Assembly (NCBI GenBank): GCA_021812805.1
Contig: JAKAMQ010000008.1
Coordinates: 1 to 36,100, forward strand
DNA: 36,100 nucleotides
Source of the DNA: Acidobacteriota bacterium
GTDB lineage: Bacteria; Acidobacteriota; Holophagae; Holophagales; Holophagaceae
Direction: 5' to 3'
The notes under the pieces were generated by a model. It made no database searches and was not told the origin of the DNA. It worked only from the letters and a program-made list of their open reading frames with translations. Each line of letters starts with the position of its first letter. The first letter of the stretch is position 1. Positions 22,291 through 31,000 of this stretch are shown here, piece after piece. A program made the translations under genes and the position numbers.

Positions 22291-24513
22291 TCAGCGTTCG
22301 GATGCGATGGCCACAGGCTTCACGAAATTCACGCGCATGCCAGTTCCCCCCATGAGGGGATCCACTTTCACGCGAGTCATCAGATCGGTGTCCGAAGCAC
22401 CCATGCCCCCCGCGCGGCTGAGCAGCCGCGACCGCTGGCCGAACCCGTGGACAAGGTAGACGCAGTCGGAGCGGATGCCTTCCGTCGCCTTCAGGCGCAC
22501 CGGCAGGGTCTGGACCCCGTCCTGGTTCTGGACCACCACCCGCTGGTGGTCCTGCAGGCCCAGGCGCGCAGCGGCCGAGCTGTTGATCCACAGCTCGTTC
22601 TCGGGCATCAGCCCGTGCAGCATCTCGTTGTTCTCGCTCCGGGCGAAGGAATGCACCGGGGCGCGTCCGTAGATGAGCCTGAAATGGCCGGCGGGCGGCT
22701 CCTCCACGGGCGTGTAGCGCGGCAGGGGATCGAACCCCAATTCCTTCAGGCGGGTGGAATGGAGTTCGATCTTCCCGCTATCGGTCTCGAAGAGCGTATC
22801 GCCCGAGGCGATCCGGTCCTCAAGATAGGGCCTTCCGGGGAAGGGCATCGCGCCCCGCACCTTCAACGCCTCCGGGTTGATCTCCATGGGCTCGACCAGC
22901 GTGGCGTAATGTTCTTCCGGGGTCTTCCAAGGGAAATACGCCTCGAGGCCCAGCCGCCTGGCCATCTCTTGAGCGATCCACCAGCCCGGCTTCGACTCGT
23001 ACTTCGGTTCGACCGCCGGGAATCTCACCGACACGAAGGGGACTTTCGCGCTCTCGGCCACGGCGGGCGGATCGTACCGTTCCAGGTAGGTGGCCTCGGG
23101 CAGCACGAGATCCGCCCACAGCACATGATCGTTGGGCATGATGTCGACGACCACCATCAGGTCGAGGCCCTTGATGGCCTGTTTGGTCCGCTCGGGCTGG
23201 GGGATGCTCTGAACCACATTTTGGCCGTAGACGATCCAGGCCTTGATGGGGTACGGCTTCCCGGTGAGCGTGGCCTCCACCAGGCCGTTGGTGACCCCCA
23301 GTTCCTCGGAGGCGAGGGGGAACGTGGTGCCCGCACCATCCGCCCGGCCCTTCGCCGATTCCGGGAAATCCGGCAGGTCGAAGCTGCCCTTGGGCACCGA
23401 GGTGGGAAGCGTGATCCCGCCTTTACGGCCCCAACTCCCCAGCAGGGCCGTGAGGATGGCCATGGCGCGGGCCCGCTGGGTATCGTCTCCGTACCAAGTG
23501 GCGTGGCGTCCGGGATGCAGCGCCACCGCTGGTTTCGCGGCACCCATGGCGCGGGCTGTTGCCCGGATGCGCTCGGCGGGAATCTCGGTGATCTGGGCCG
23601 CCCACTCCGGCGTGAAGGGGCGCACATGCTCAGCCAGCTTATCGAATCCATTGGCGTACTTCCGGATGTAGTCCTGGTCGTAGAGGTTCTCCGCGATGAG
23701 GACGTGCATCCAGGCCAGCAACAGGGCGATGTCCGTGCCTGGCTTGATGGGAAGCCACCAGTCGGCCTTCTCGGCCGCAGTGCTGAAGCGGGGATCCACC
23801 ACCACCAGCTTCGCCCCCTTGGCAAGCCCTTCGGCGAAGGACGCGACCTGGCTGGTGAAGACGTTCTCGCCGATGTGGGTGCCGATGAGCACCATCAGCT
23901 TCGTCTCGTCCAGATCCACCGGCTCGGGAGACCCGAGTCCCCGCCCGAAGGTCAGGGCGTAGCCCACCTCCCGGGGACCCCGGCACTGGGCGAAGGCGGG
24001 CTCGGCACTGTTGGGTGTGCCGTAGGCCTTCATCAGGGTGTGGAAGAAGCCCGCGCTGACGCCATGGGGAAAGAAGGCCACGGATTCAGGCCCGTGGGTC
24101 TGCTTGAGGGCCTTCAGCTTGCTCGCCAGGAAGTCCAGGGCTTCCTCCCAGGTTACGCGCTTGAAGCGCCCTTCGCCCCGCTCGCCCACGCGCATCAGGG
24201 GATACTTCAGGCGGTCCCGGTCGTAGAGCAGAAAGGCGCCCGCGTTGCCTCGGGCGCAGATGCGGCCCTTCGTCAGCGGGTGGTCCGGATTGCCCTCCAC
24301 CCGCAGCACCCTGCCATCGGCCACGCTGGCCAGGATCCCGCAGCGCCAGAAACACATCTCGCAGACCGAAGCGACCTTCTTGACGCGCTGTTCCCCCCGC
24401 CATCCCGGGGGATTCCCTGGAATCGTGATGGGCCGGCCTGCACCGAGGAGGCTGACGGAGCCCACGGCCCCCCAGGTTCCAATGAATGACCGACGACTGA
24501 TCGCTTTCGCCAT
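22291..24513 (-). CDS. Molybdopterin oxidoreductase, PhsA/PsrA-like catalytic subunit (thiosulfate/polysulfide type)
   Basis: 740 residues from ATG 24513 (AAGGAAGG upstream; the track start adds nine residues). A Tat signal (SRRSFIGTWGAVGSVSLLGAG) sends the folded enzyme to the periplasm. The N-terminal [4Fe-4S] motif is CX2CX3CX27C (Cys51, 54, 58, 86: CEMCFWRC...GRICARG). The segment YGTPNSAEPAFAQC puts Cys177 where PsrA/PhsA enzymes have the Mo-coordinating cysteine. Later blocks (GTHIGENVFTSQ, VVVDPRFSTAAEKADWWLPIKPGTDIALL, LPEATYLERYD) are typical of bis-MGD enzymes of the DMSO reductase family, and the length equals PhsA/PsrA. With PhsB- and PhsC-like partners the best guess is thiosulfate or polysulfide reduction; other sulfur or metalloid oxyanions are possible. 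Confidence 0.9.
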   Translation of the reverse strand: MAKAISRRSFIGTWGAVGSVSLLGAGRPITIPGNPPGWRGEQRVKKVASVCEMCFWRCGILASVADGRVLRVEGNPDHPLTKGRICARGNAGAFLLYDRDRLKYPLMRVGERGEGRFKRVTWEEALDFLASKLKALKQTHGPESVAFFPHGVSAGFFHTLMKAYGTPNSAEPAFAQCRGPREVGYALTFGRGLGSPEPVDLDETKLMVLIGTHIGENVFTSQVASFAEGLAKGAKLVVVDPRFSTAAEKADWWLPIKPGTDIALLLAWMHVLIAENLYDQDYIRKYANGFDKLAEHVRPFTPEWAAQITEIPAERIRATARAMGAAKPAVALHPGRHATWYGDDTQRARAMAILTALLGSWGRKGGITLPTSVPKGSFDLPDFPESAKGRADGAGTTFPLASEELGVTNGLVEATLTGKPYPIKAWIVYGQNVVQSIPQPERTKQAIKGLDLMVVVDIMPNDHVLWADLVLPEATYLERYDPPAVAESAKVPFVSVRFPAVEPKYESKPGWWIAQEMARRLGLEAYFPWKTPEEHYATLVEPMEINPEALKVRGAMPFPGRPYLEDRIASGDTLFETDSGKIELHSTRLKELGFDPLPRYTPVEEPPAGHFRLIYGRAPVHSFARSENNEMLHGLMPENELWINSSAAARLGLQDHQRVVVQNQDGVQTLPVRLKATEGIRSDCVYLVHGFGQRSRLLSRAGGMGASDTDLMTRVKVDPLMGGTGMRVNFVKPVAIASER

Positions 24514-24607
24514 GGGATCCTTCCTTGGCCGCTCCAGCACCCGATATGCGTGCCTCCCATTGATTTATCTACCGGATGGTATTTAAAACAATTGAATGCT
24601 TCGCATG

Positions 24608-24634
24608 GCGCTCATGACGAACCGTCATGAGCGC
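24608..24634. promoter_or_regulatory. Perfect 12-bp palindrome between phsA-like and LysR genes
   Basis: GCGCTCATGACG-AAC-CGTCATGAGCGC, a perfect dyad with a 3-nt centre, lies 31 nt before the LysR start and 94 nt before the divergent phsA-like start. LysR proteins usually bind such dyads in the divergent region and autoregulate. The remaining 152-nt region holds an AT-rich stretch (24559-24597) with a poor sigma-70-like pair (TTGATT, 16 nt, TTTAAA) pointing to the LysR gene. Confidence 0.5.
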
Positions 24635-24665
24635 GGTAGAGTGGTGCCCAGGCAGGGAGCCCCTG

Positions 24666-25682
24666 ATGGAGTCGGTCTACCTCAAGACCCTGGTGGAAGT
24701 CGTGAAGGCCGGCAGCCTTTCCCGGGCGGCAGAGGTGCTCTGCGTGACTCAGCCGGCTGTCTCCCGCCGGATCAAGTTCCTGGAAGACCAGTACGGCTGC
24801 GCGCTTTTGGATCGCTCGGGCAGCCAGATCCGGCCCACCGAAGCTGGCCGCATGGTGTACCAGAAGGCCGGAGCCCTGCTCGATATCGAAGCCGAACTGG
24901 AAGCCGGGCTCCACCAGCTGGAAGGGAAGACCCGCCTGTCTTTCAGCTGCACCCCCGCCTTCGGCTCGGCTCACATGCCCGGTGTCCTCCGTGATTTCAT
25001 GCTCACGTGCGTGGACACCGCGGATCTCAAATTCCTCTTCCTCTCGCCCAACGAAACTTTGCGCGGCCTGGGGGAGGGGATCTTCGATGCGGGCGTGGTC
25101 GAGGGCGCAACCCTGTTCGATCCTGCCTCCTTCTCCACCCATCCCCTTCCCGAGGCGGAAACGGTCTTCATGGCCAGTCCTGAACTCGCCCTACCCTCGA
25201 CGGGGGCCCTCATCGACTCGCTGCTGGAACTGCCCCTCTACACCCGACGGGAGGGTTGCTGTTCTCGCATGCTCATGGAGCGCGGGCTCAAGGGAATCGG
25301 CCTCAGCCTCAGTTCCTTCCGCAAGGTGATCATCCTCGACGATCTCCACCTTCTGATCCAGGCCGTCCTGGCCGGAGAAGGCATCTCGTTCCTGCCCACG
25401 GACCTGGTCCAGGAGCACATCGCCGCGGGCCGGATCAACCTGCACCGCATTCCTGGATTCGATCACTCACGATCCCGCACCCTGGTCGTCAATGACCGCC
25501 TGGGATCGGAGGAGGCTCTCGGTCATTTCGTGAACGTGATCCTTGCCCATTTCGGTCTTCCTTCCACCAAGACTTCCGCAGCGCTTTCCCCGAAACTGAA
25601 CCAGGCCCCAGCTTCCAGAACATCCTTGATCTCCCCAGGCGCAGGCTGCCTGCCCCCGCTGTGTTCTTGCCCGAGGGCCTGA
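24666..25682 (+). CDS. LysR-family transcriptional regulator
   Basis: 338 residues from ATG 24666, with GGGAG five bases upstream; the earlier track start at 24627 has no such site. The winged helix-turn-helix is at residues 1-60 (YLKTLVEVVKAGSLSRAAEVLCVTQPAVSRRIKFLEDQYGCALLDR), followed by a linker helix and a periplasmic-binding-protein-like effector domain (about 92-290). The gene is divergent from the Mo reductase operon of cassette 1, with a perfect palindrome between them, so it probably controls that operon in response to the substrate or a sulfur metabolite. The last 30-35 residues (after LAHFGLPSTK) are a low-complexity tail not seen in typical 295-310-residue LysR proteins, and the following DNA looks like a broken coding fragment, so the 3' end may be rearranged. 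Confidence 0.92.
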   Translation: MESVYLKTLVEVVKAGSLSRAAEVLCVTQPAVSRRIKFLEDQYGCALLDRSGSQIRPTEAGRMVYQKAGALLDIEAELEAGLHQLEGKTRLSFSCTPAFGSAHMPGVLRDFMLTCVDTADLKFLFLSPNETLRGLGEGIFDAGVVEGATLFDPASFSTHPLPEAETVFMASPELALPSTGALIDSLLELPLYTRREGCCSRMLMERGLKGIGLSLSSFRKVIILDDLHLLIQAVLAGEGISFLPTDLVQEHIAAGRINLHRIPGFDHSRSRTLVVNDRLGSEEALGHFVNVILAHFGLPSTKTSAALSPKLNQAPASRTSLISPGAGCLPPLCSCPRA

Positions 25683-25788
25683 ATTTGACGCTACCCGGGA
25701 TGCGGCCAGGTTCCTTGAGCAGATCGCCAAGAAGGTCCGCAGTCCGGGGTGGGAGGGGCTGAAACCGGTCGTGGACGTGACGCCCTAA
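25630..25788 (+). pseudogene. Possible remnant of a gene 3' end
   Basis: In the frame +1 to the LysR tail an open stretch ends with GPEFDATRDAARFLEQIAKKVRSPGWEGLKPVVDVTP-stop. The last 35 codons have about 80 percent G or C in third position, as real genes here do, and read like the end of a soluble protein. No start or ribosome site is present and the stretch overlaps the LysR gene end. It could be a decayed gene left by a rearrangement, or chance. Family unrecognised. Confidence 0.25.
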
Positions 25789-26123
25789 CATCCACCCTTG
25801 TCGAGGCTGTCATCGAAAGTGACCTTCTCGCCCTTCTTCAACTCCTTGGCCTTCGGAGAAGCCAGGGTCACGGTAATGCCCTTGGCCAGCTCTTCGGTCT
25901 TCGGGAATGAGAGGGTCACGCTGCCCCCCCCCACCGCCATGATCCTGCCAAAGAGCCTCTTGTTGATCTTCACTGGGGCACCGCGCCTTGCCCAAGGCGG
26001 GAGGGCGCCGCGCAATTCCACCACCACGATCCGGCCATTCACCGAAACCACCTTCCCTTGGGTAGGGGCTCCGAAGGCGGTGACCGCCAGAAGCATGATC
26101 AATGCCAGGGGACGCTTGGACAT
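25785..26123 (-). CDS. Small secreted protein, paralogue B with internal duplication
   Basis: 112 residues from ATG 26123 (GGAG five bases upstream; the track GTG at 26129 is two codons earlier). A signal peptide (MSKRPLALIMLLAVTAFGAP) is followed by GKVVSVNGRIVVVELRGALPPWARRGAPVKINKRLFGRIMAVGG, aligning along its length with paralogue A (18949-19239). It then carries the module VTLSFPKTEELAKG / VTLASPKAKELKKGEKVTFDDSL twice, where paralogue A has one copy, and ends in the same Gly-Cys. Function unknown. It is the last gene of cassette 2, 27 nt after the CMD-family gene, and converges on the LysR gene. Paralogue A ends cassette 1 in the equivalent place. Confidence 0.85.
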   Translation of the reverse strand: MSKRPLALIMLLAVTAFGAPTQGKVVSVNGRIVVVELRGALPPWARRGAPVKINKRLFGRIMAVGGGSVTLSFPKTEELAKGITVTLASPKAKELKKGEKVTFDDSLDKGGC

Positions 26124-26150
26124 CGCCACTCCGATGATCGCGAGTTAAGC

Positions 26151-26486
26151 CTACTCTCGGGGCAGATCCTTGTGAGTGACATCGCGCACCCAGGTGAAGG
26201 CCGCCACGGTGGCGGGCATCCCCAGGGTGCCCGCGGCCAGAGCCACCACCTGTTCCATCTCTTCGGCAGTGATGCCAAGGTCCAGAGCCTTTCGAGCGCT
26301 GGCGTGGACGGCGCCTTCCCGCAGTCCGCCGATGGCCACGGCGAGTTTTACCAGCCTCTGGGTTTTCTCGTCCAACGGGCCTGTGGCCCCCGCCTCGTGG
26401 ATGGCATCCCAGGCCTCGGCCAGCTTGGGGTAGCGGCCCACGAACTCACGGTACTTCTTCGGGGGATCGGTCTTCATGCGGGACAT
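26151..26486 (-). CDS. Carboxymuconolactone decarboxylase (AhpD-like) family protein
   Basis: 111 residues from ATG 26486 (GGAGG four bases upstream; MKTDPPKKY at 26477 is an alternative). The CMD fold pattern is clear: LDEKTQRLVKLAVAIGGLREGAVHASARKALDLGITAEEMEQVVALAAGTLGMPATVAAFTWVRDV. The AhpD CXXC redox pair is missing; the E-x3-H segment (EGAVHASAR) remains, so disulfide reductase activity is unlikely, and the chemistry is unknown. It lies between the tatA remnant and the small secreted protein in cassette 2, separated from tatA by a strong hairpin. A similar small CMD-family gene occurs near many respiratory or detoxification operons. Confidence 0.87.
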   Translation of the reverse strand: MSRMKTDPPKKYREFVGRYPKLAEAWDAIHEAGATGPLDEKTQRLVKLAVAIGGLREGAVHASARKALDLGITAEEMEQVVALAAGTLGMPATVAAFTWVRDVTHKDLPRE

Positions 26487-26517
26487 GTGTCCTCCTGGAA
26501 TGATCAAGACAGGATAC

Positions 26518-26547
26518 GGCGGACCCCGAGGAAAACCGGGGTCCGCC
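26518..26547. terminator. Hairpin between tatA remnant and CMD-family gene
   Basis: GGCGGACCCCG-AGGAAAAC-CGGGGTCCGCC is a perfect 11-bp stem with an 8-nt loop, 24 nt past the tatA stop and 32 nt before the CMD-family start. No clear T-run follows on the minus strand, so it may end or attenuate the cassette 2 transcript. Confidence 0.6.
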
Positions 26548-26570
26548 CTGAAGCACCCTGGATGGAACGA

Positions 26571-26726
26571 CTACTTCAAGTCTTCCGTGATGGCCTTGGA
26601 CGCCTTCTTGAACTCCTGGATGCCCTGCCCGAGGGACTTCCCCAATTGGGGCAGCCTGGACGGGCCGAAGAAGACCAGGAGGGCGACGCCGATCAGGAGA
26701 ATTTAAGTCATGCCGATATTGCCCAT
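26571..26726 (-). pseudogene. tatA: tatA-like gene with an in-frame stop at codon 8
   Basis: TatA forms the protein-conducting pore of the Tat export system. The minus strand reads MGNIGMT-stop-ILLIGVALLVFFGPSRLPQLGKSLGQGIQEFKKASKAITEDLK-stop: a normal TatA transmembrane helix, the FGPSRLP hinge and the amphipathic helix, about 51 codons in all. A good ribosome site (AGGGAG) precedes the first ATG. Codon 8 is TAA where family members often have Glu (GAA), so one base change (26705 region, T for G on the coding strand) accounts for it. It follows porin 2 by 9 nt. The cassette encodes Tat-signal proteins, so a nearby TatA makes sense. It is either recently inactivated, redundant with another tatA, or a sequence error. 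Too short and broken for the ORF track. Confidence 0.8.
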
Positions 26727-26735
26727 AGTGGCTCC

Positions 26736-28010
26736 CTAGAACCCGATCTGAACCGACATCACCATGCTGTCGCCGCCCTGCTCGCCGGTCTGGCCAGCCC
26801 GCGGTGCGAGGAAGTTCTTGCTGCGGTGGATGTAATCGAACTTCACCTTGCCATCGACGTACTTGGCCGGCGTAAAGAGGTAGTTGTAGCCCACGATCGC
26901 TTCGTAGTACTTCGGTGAGAAGTCGTTGCCCGTGGGTGCTCCGGTCGTGGTGTTGGTGGTGTAGGGATCCGTGGCCGTGTACCAGTCGTCACCCTGGTTG
27001 AAGTTCAGGTAGTCGAACCGCGCCGTGAACCAGTGGCGGCCCAGCTTGTAGGCGCCGGATAGGGTGTAGCCCAGGTACTTCTGGTCGAGGTGCTGGCGTT
27101 GGGCGGCAGTCCCGGCGGCGGTCCCGGCGGGGAACACCGAGGGATAGCGTCGGCCCAGAAGGCCTGTGGTCACTTCCACCGCACCCTGCCACTGGGTGTC
27201 GTCGAACACGTAGTAGGCGCCGATGTTGGTGGTCTTGTCCTTATTGTCTAGCACCGCTGCGGCGTCGGGGGCATTCACGCCCGTGAAGGTCCCGGATACC
27301 AGACCCACATCGCGGACATCGGTACTGCCCTGGCGGTACCAGGCGCCGAAGCTGTGATCCGCGCCGTAGGTGGCGTTCACTGAGAAGCTGTAGTCCTTCT
27401 GGGCGTTCGTGTCGTTGGCCTTGAAAGTGAGGCTGGAGTCGGTCATGCCGTTGCCCACGCCCAGGTTGAACTTCGCGGCGATGCCATTCGAATCCCCAAC
27501 ACTGTAGGTGGCCAGGGCCCCACGGTCCCGCTTCTCGGCCCACATCCGAGCGGTCATGGAGCGGTCGTAGAACAGGAGCTTCTGCCCGCCACCAATCGTG
27601 GACTCGTAGTTCATGGGCATTTTGAACTGGCCCATCTTGATCGAGAACTGCTTGTTGAAGGCGAAGGCCATCCAGGCGTCGAGCAGGTTGTTCGTGGCCG
27701 CGGGCTGGCTGTTGCTGGAGGTATTCGGGTCGAACAGGACACCCCATGTCACCTGATCGCCTGCATTGCCGTTCAGGTAGATTTCGGTGCGACGCATGTA
27801 GAACTGGTTCTCCTTGAACGCCGTGTTCACGGCGCCGTTGGCGTAAAAGGGCGCCACCGATGGAGCCGAATCCAGCCGCAGGTTGTTGTTCATCATCTGC
27901 GTGTACCAGGCCTCTAGCAGGGCGTGGATCTGGACATTCTGCTGGGCCTGGGCCAGAGGCGCCATGCCTGCGAGGACCGCCGCTAGTGTGGCGATTTGTG
28001 TGATTTTCAT
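26736..28010 (-). CDS. Outer membrane porin, OprO/OprP-like (cassette 2)
   Basis: 424 residues with signal peptide (MKITQIATLAAVLAGMAPLAQAQ). The barrel pattern is typical of the porin O/P-like group: FYMRRTEIYLNGNAGDQVTWGVLFDP, DAWMAFAFNKQFSIKMGQFKMPMNYE, FGAWYRQGSTDVRDVGLVSG, KYYEAIVGYNYLFTPAKYVDGKVKFDYIHRSKNF, ending in SVQIGF with C-terminal Phe. The ribosome site is AGGAG. It lies 88 nt after the 1058-residue Mo subunit with a hairpin in the gap, and 9 nt before the tatA remnant. It parallels porin 1 of cassette 1 in family and position but is only distantly similar to it. Probable role: entry of the anionic acceptor, inferred from context. Confidence 0.9.
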   Translation of the reverse strand: MKITQIATLAAVLAGMAPLAQAQQNVQIHALLEAWYTQMMNNNLRLDSAPSVAPFYANGAVNTAFKENQFYMRRTEIYLNGNAGDQVTWGVLFDPNTSSNSQPAATNNLLDAWMAFAFNKQFSIKMGQFKMPMNYESTIGGGQKLLFYDRSMTARMWAEKRDRGALATYSVGDSNGIAAKFNLGVGNGMTDSSLTFKANDTNAQKDYSFSVNATYGADHSFGAWYRQGSTDVRDVGLVSGTFTGVNAPDAAAVLDNKDKTTNIGAYYVFDDTQWQGAVEVTTGLLGRRYPSVFPAGTAAGTAAQRQHLDQKYLGYTLSGAYKLGRHWFTARFDYLNFNQGDDWYTATDPYTTNTTTGAPTGNDFSPKYYEAIVGYNYLFTPAKYVDGKVKFDYIHRSKNFLAPRAGQTGEQGGDSMVMSVQIGF

Positions 28011-28054
28011 GAAAGCTCCTAGGGAAGATGTTGGGGGGGAAGAGAATAGAGATG

Positions 28055-28090
28055 GATCGGCGAGGCGCGCCGCTGCAGGCCTCGCCGATC
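28055..28090. terminator. Hairpin between the large Mo subunit gene and porin 2
   Basis: GATCGGCGAGG-(14 nt)-CCTCGCCGATC, a perfect 11-bp stem starting 7 nt beyond the Mo subunit stop. A moderately T-rich stretch (TCTCTATTCTCTT) follows on the minus strand. It could end or attenuate the ttr-like transcript so that porin and enzyme are made at different levels. Confidence 0.65.
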
Positions 28091-28097
28091 ATCGTGG

Positions 28098-31000
28098 TCA
28101 GTCACCGGTGTGCACGCTCTCGCGATCCGAGGCTCCGCTGGCCACCTTAACCAGCTTGATGCGGCTCCCACCGAAAGCCGAATCCCCGGCAATGGGATCC
28201 GTCAGGCATACATCCTTGAGATAGCTGTCCACGGCCATGGCCGGGTTGGGCACCAGGCCCTTGGAGCGGGCGGGTTCGCCCTTCACCAACTGGCCATTGA
28301 TGGTCATGTCTTTGGAGCCATAGGCCCAGTGGCCGAAACTCCAAGAGACGGCTACGGCGCCAGGACGAATGCCCTGGATTACCTTGACCTTGCCCTGGAC
28401 GGTCACTGTCTCTCCGGAGGCCAGGTTGAAGGTGCCGTTGAAGCCGGGGGCTTCCAGGCGGACCGTATCATAATCCTCGAGGCCCATCCGTTTGGCGTCG
28501 CGGGCGTTCAAGTAGACGAAGTTTTCCGGCATGAGGGCCATTTGTCCGGCGTAATTGCTGATCGTGCGGGACTGGCCGCCGAAGATGTCCTTGTAGGTGA
28601 AGAGGGCCAGATCGTACTCGGAGCCGAAGACCACCGGCTTGCCGTCGAAGCTGGTCAGTTCCTGGAAGACGGGCACGCCCGAGAGAAACTTGCCTGTGAC
28701 GGAGTGCCTGGCCGACCCGATAGGCTCTACGTATAGGTTCATCTGCTTGCCCCAGGTGTGGCCCAGAAAGGCCCCGTCGTGGGCCTTGTCGGCCTTCTCG
28801 AAGCGCCCACCATGGTTCAGGACTGTGACCACCTTTGACCACTCCCCCCCCACGGCGGCCCGCCACTTCGCAGGTTCGAACACGCCTCGGGGAAGATGGC
28901 GTCGTGCCCTGAGGAAGAGATCCTGGTCTTCCCGGCTGGCTTCCTTGACAGCGTCGCCCTCTTTGTCGCCCGAGGCCACATTGGCCACCATTTTCAGGTA
29001 GAACTGCTCGGGGCGCTTGAGGTCCCATCCAGAACCCATGCCATCCTTGCCATAACCAGGCGCTTTCAACTTCTGGGCCACGGCAATCATGACGGCATCC
29101 ATGCTGATGGGCATGTCCTCGCCCTGGACCGATACGACCTCGGGAATGGGTGTAACTACGGGCTGGCGGATCTTTGTGGTCTTGGTGAGAGTCACCGGGC
29201 TAGTGCCCATGGGATTGCCCCAGCGCTCCAGGTAGGCGATGTCGGGGAAGACGTAATCGGCGAACATGCTGGTCTCGCCCAGGACGATGTCCGTGCAGAT
29301 GAACAGTGGTAGGCGCTCCGTATCCTGGAGCATCTTGATCTGGAGGTGCCCCGCCGGGCTGGACAAGACCGGCGTACCGTAGTGGAGCCAGAGGATCTTG
29401 ATGGGGTAGGGATACCCCGCGTGGGCAGCGGGGATGATCTCCTGGTAGACATCATCTGTGAAAGGGAACCAGGGGCGCTTGGCAGGGTACCCATCGCGCT
29501 TGAAGATCGTGCTGCTCTCGTAGGAACCGCTGGACTCCCGGGTCAGCTTTACCCCGAATGGCTTCAGGGCTCCGGGGTGCATCTTGCCGATGTCGAAGGG
29601 CTTGCCAGGCTTCCCGCCCATGCTGTCCCAGGCGCCGCCGCCAGGGGCGAACCCGCCTACGTGGTCAATATTACCGATGAGCAGGTTCAGGGCGATGATC
29701 GCCTGAGCCGCATAGTAACCGTAGGTCAACTTGATGGGGCCACGGTAGAAATCAATAGCAGCCTTCTTCCCGTGGGCCGTGAATTCCCGCGCCAGCGATT
29801 CAATGGTGGCCTGGTCCACGCCACTCTTCTCGACGTAGTGGGTCATGCCGTGTTCGAAGACAGAATCGCGGAGGGCGCGGAAGCCAGTCTTGATCTTCAT
29901 GCCTCGGAGGGTGGTATCCACATCAAGATCTCCGACGACGGACTTCTTCTCGTCCTCGGGATCCACGGCTGTGGGACGTCCCCCGACCAGGGCCACGAAC
30001 TGGGTTTCGTTGCCCACGCCCAGTTCCTTGGCGCGGATCAACTTGCCCGTTTCTACATTGACCAGCCAGCAGGCATTGCTCCAGGTCTTCTCATCCCCAG
30101 CCTTGGCGGCGGCTTTGTTGGCATTGCGCAGGAAGGCCTCATCGTACCGCTTGTTCTCGATGATCCAGTTGAGCATGCCGAAGGCCAGGGCAAGGTCTCC
30201 GCCGGGCGCAACGGGCACCCACCAGCCCTTGGCCGCGGTCTTGGAAAGCCGCGGATCTACGACCGCCACCTTGAGCTTGCCATCCACAATGGCCTGGGAT
30301 ACCTGCGGTCCCATGGGGGTAGGACCGAAATTGGCCTCGGTGTAACCAGTGCCCCAGAAGATCACGAACTCGGACTTGGTGTAGTCCGGCTTCATGTGGT
30401 TGGTGCCTTTGTTCCAGCTTCCCACGCCATCCTTCACAGCCCACTGCGCGGTGGCCCAGAGGAAGGCCACATGGTGGGCCTGTTCGCAGATGGTGGTGTG
30501 GGCGTACCAGTTGACGGATCCGATGCCGTTGAAGGTGAACCGCTTCGCGAATACTTCGCGGTCGGGGCCGATGCGCCCGCCCTGGAAAACGAACTGGTTG
30601 TTCTTGGGCCCGAGGTCCGGATGGTCGGGATCAATCAGCACATCCAGATGATCCTTGTGCTTCGACTTGAAATCCTCCACGGTCATCGTCCCGGCGCGGA
30701 CCTCGCTCACATCCTCGCCTAGCGCCTTGGCCAGGGAGGCATCTTTCAGGACGAACACCTCTTTGAATCCAGGCACATGCCGGGTTTCGCCGATGTCGGC
30801 GAAGAGCTGGCCGCCCTCGGTGATCTCTTGGATGGCCTGCTCGAAGGGGATGGCCTTCCACTGGCGGGACCCCCGCGGTCCATTGCGCTTGAGCACCATG
30901 CGGATGCGATAGGGGTCGTAGATGCTCTGGACGCCCGCTTGGCCCTTGGGGCAGAGATGCCCGTCCACCTTGGCCACGGCCTGGGGACTGAGATCGTAAC

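Noticed and set aside
28110-30722. Plus-strand ORFs opposite the large Mo subunit (28110..28736, 29346..30722)
   Set aside because: Antisense to a clearly recognised enzyme; no signal, motif or ribosome site.
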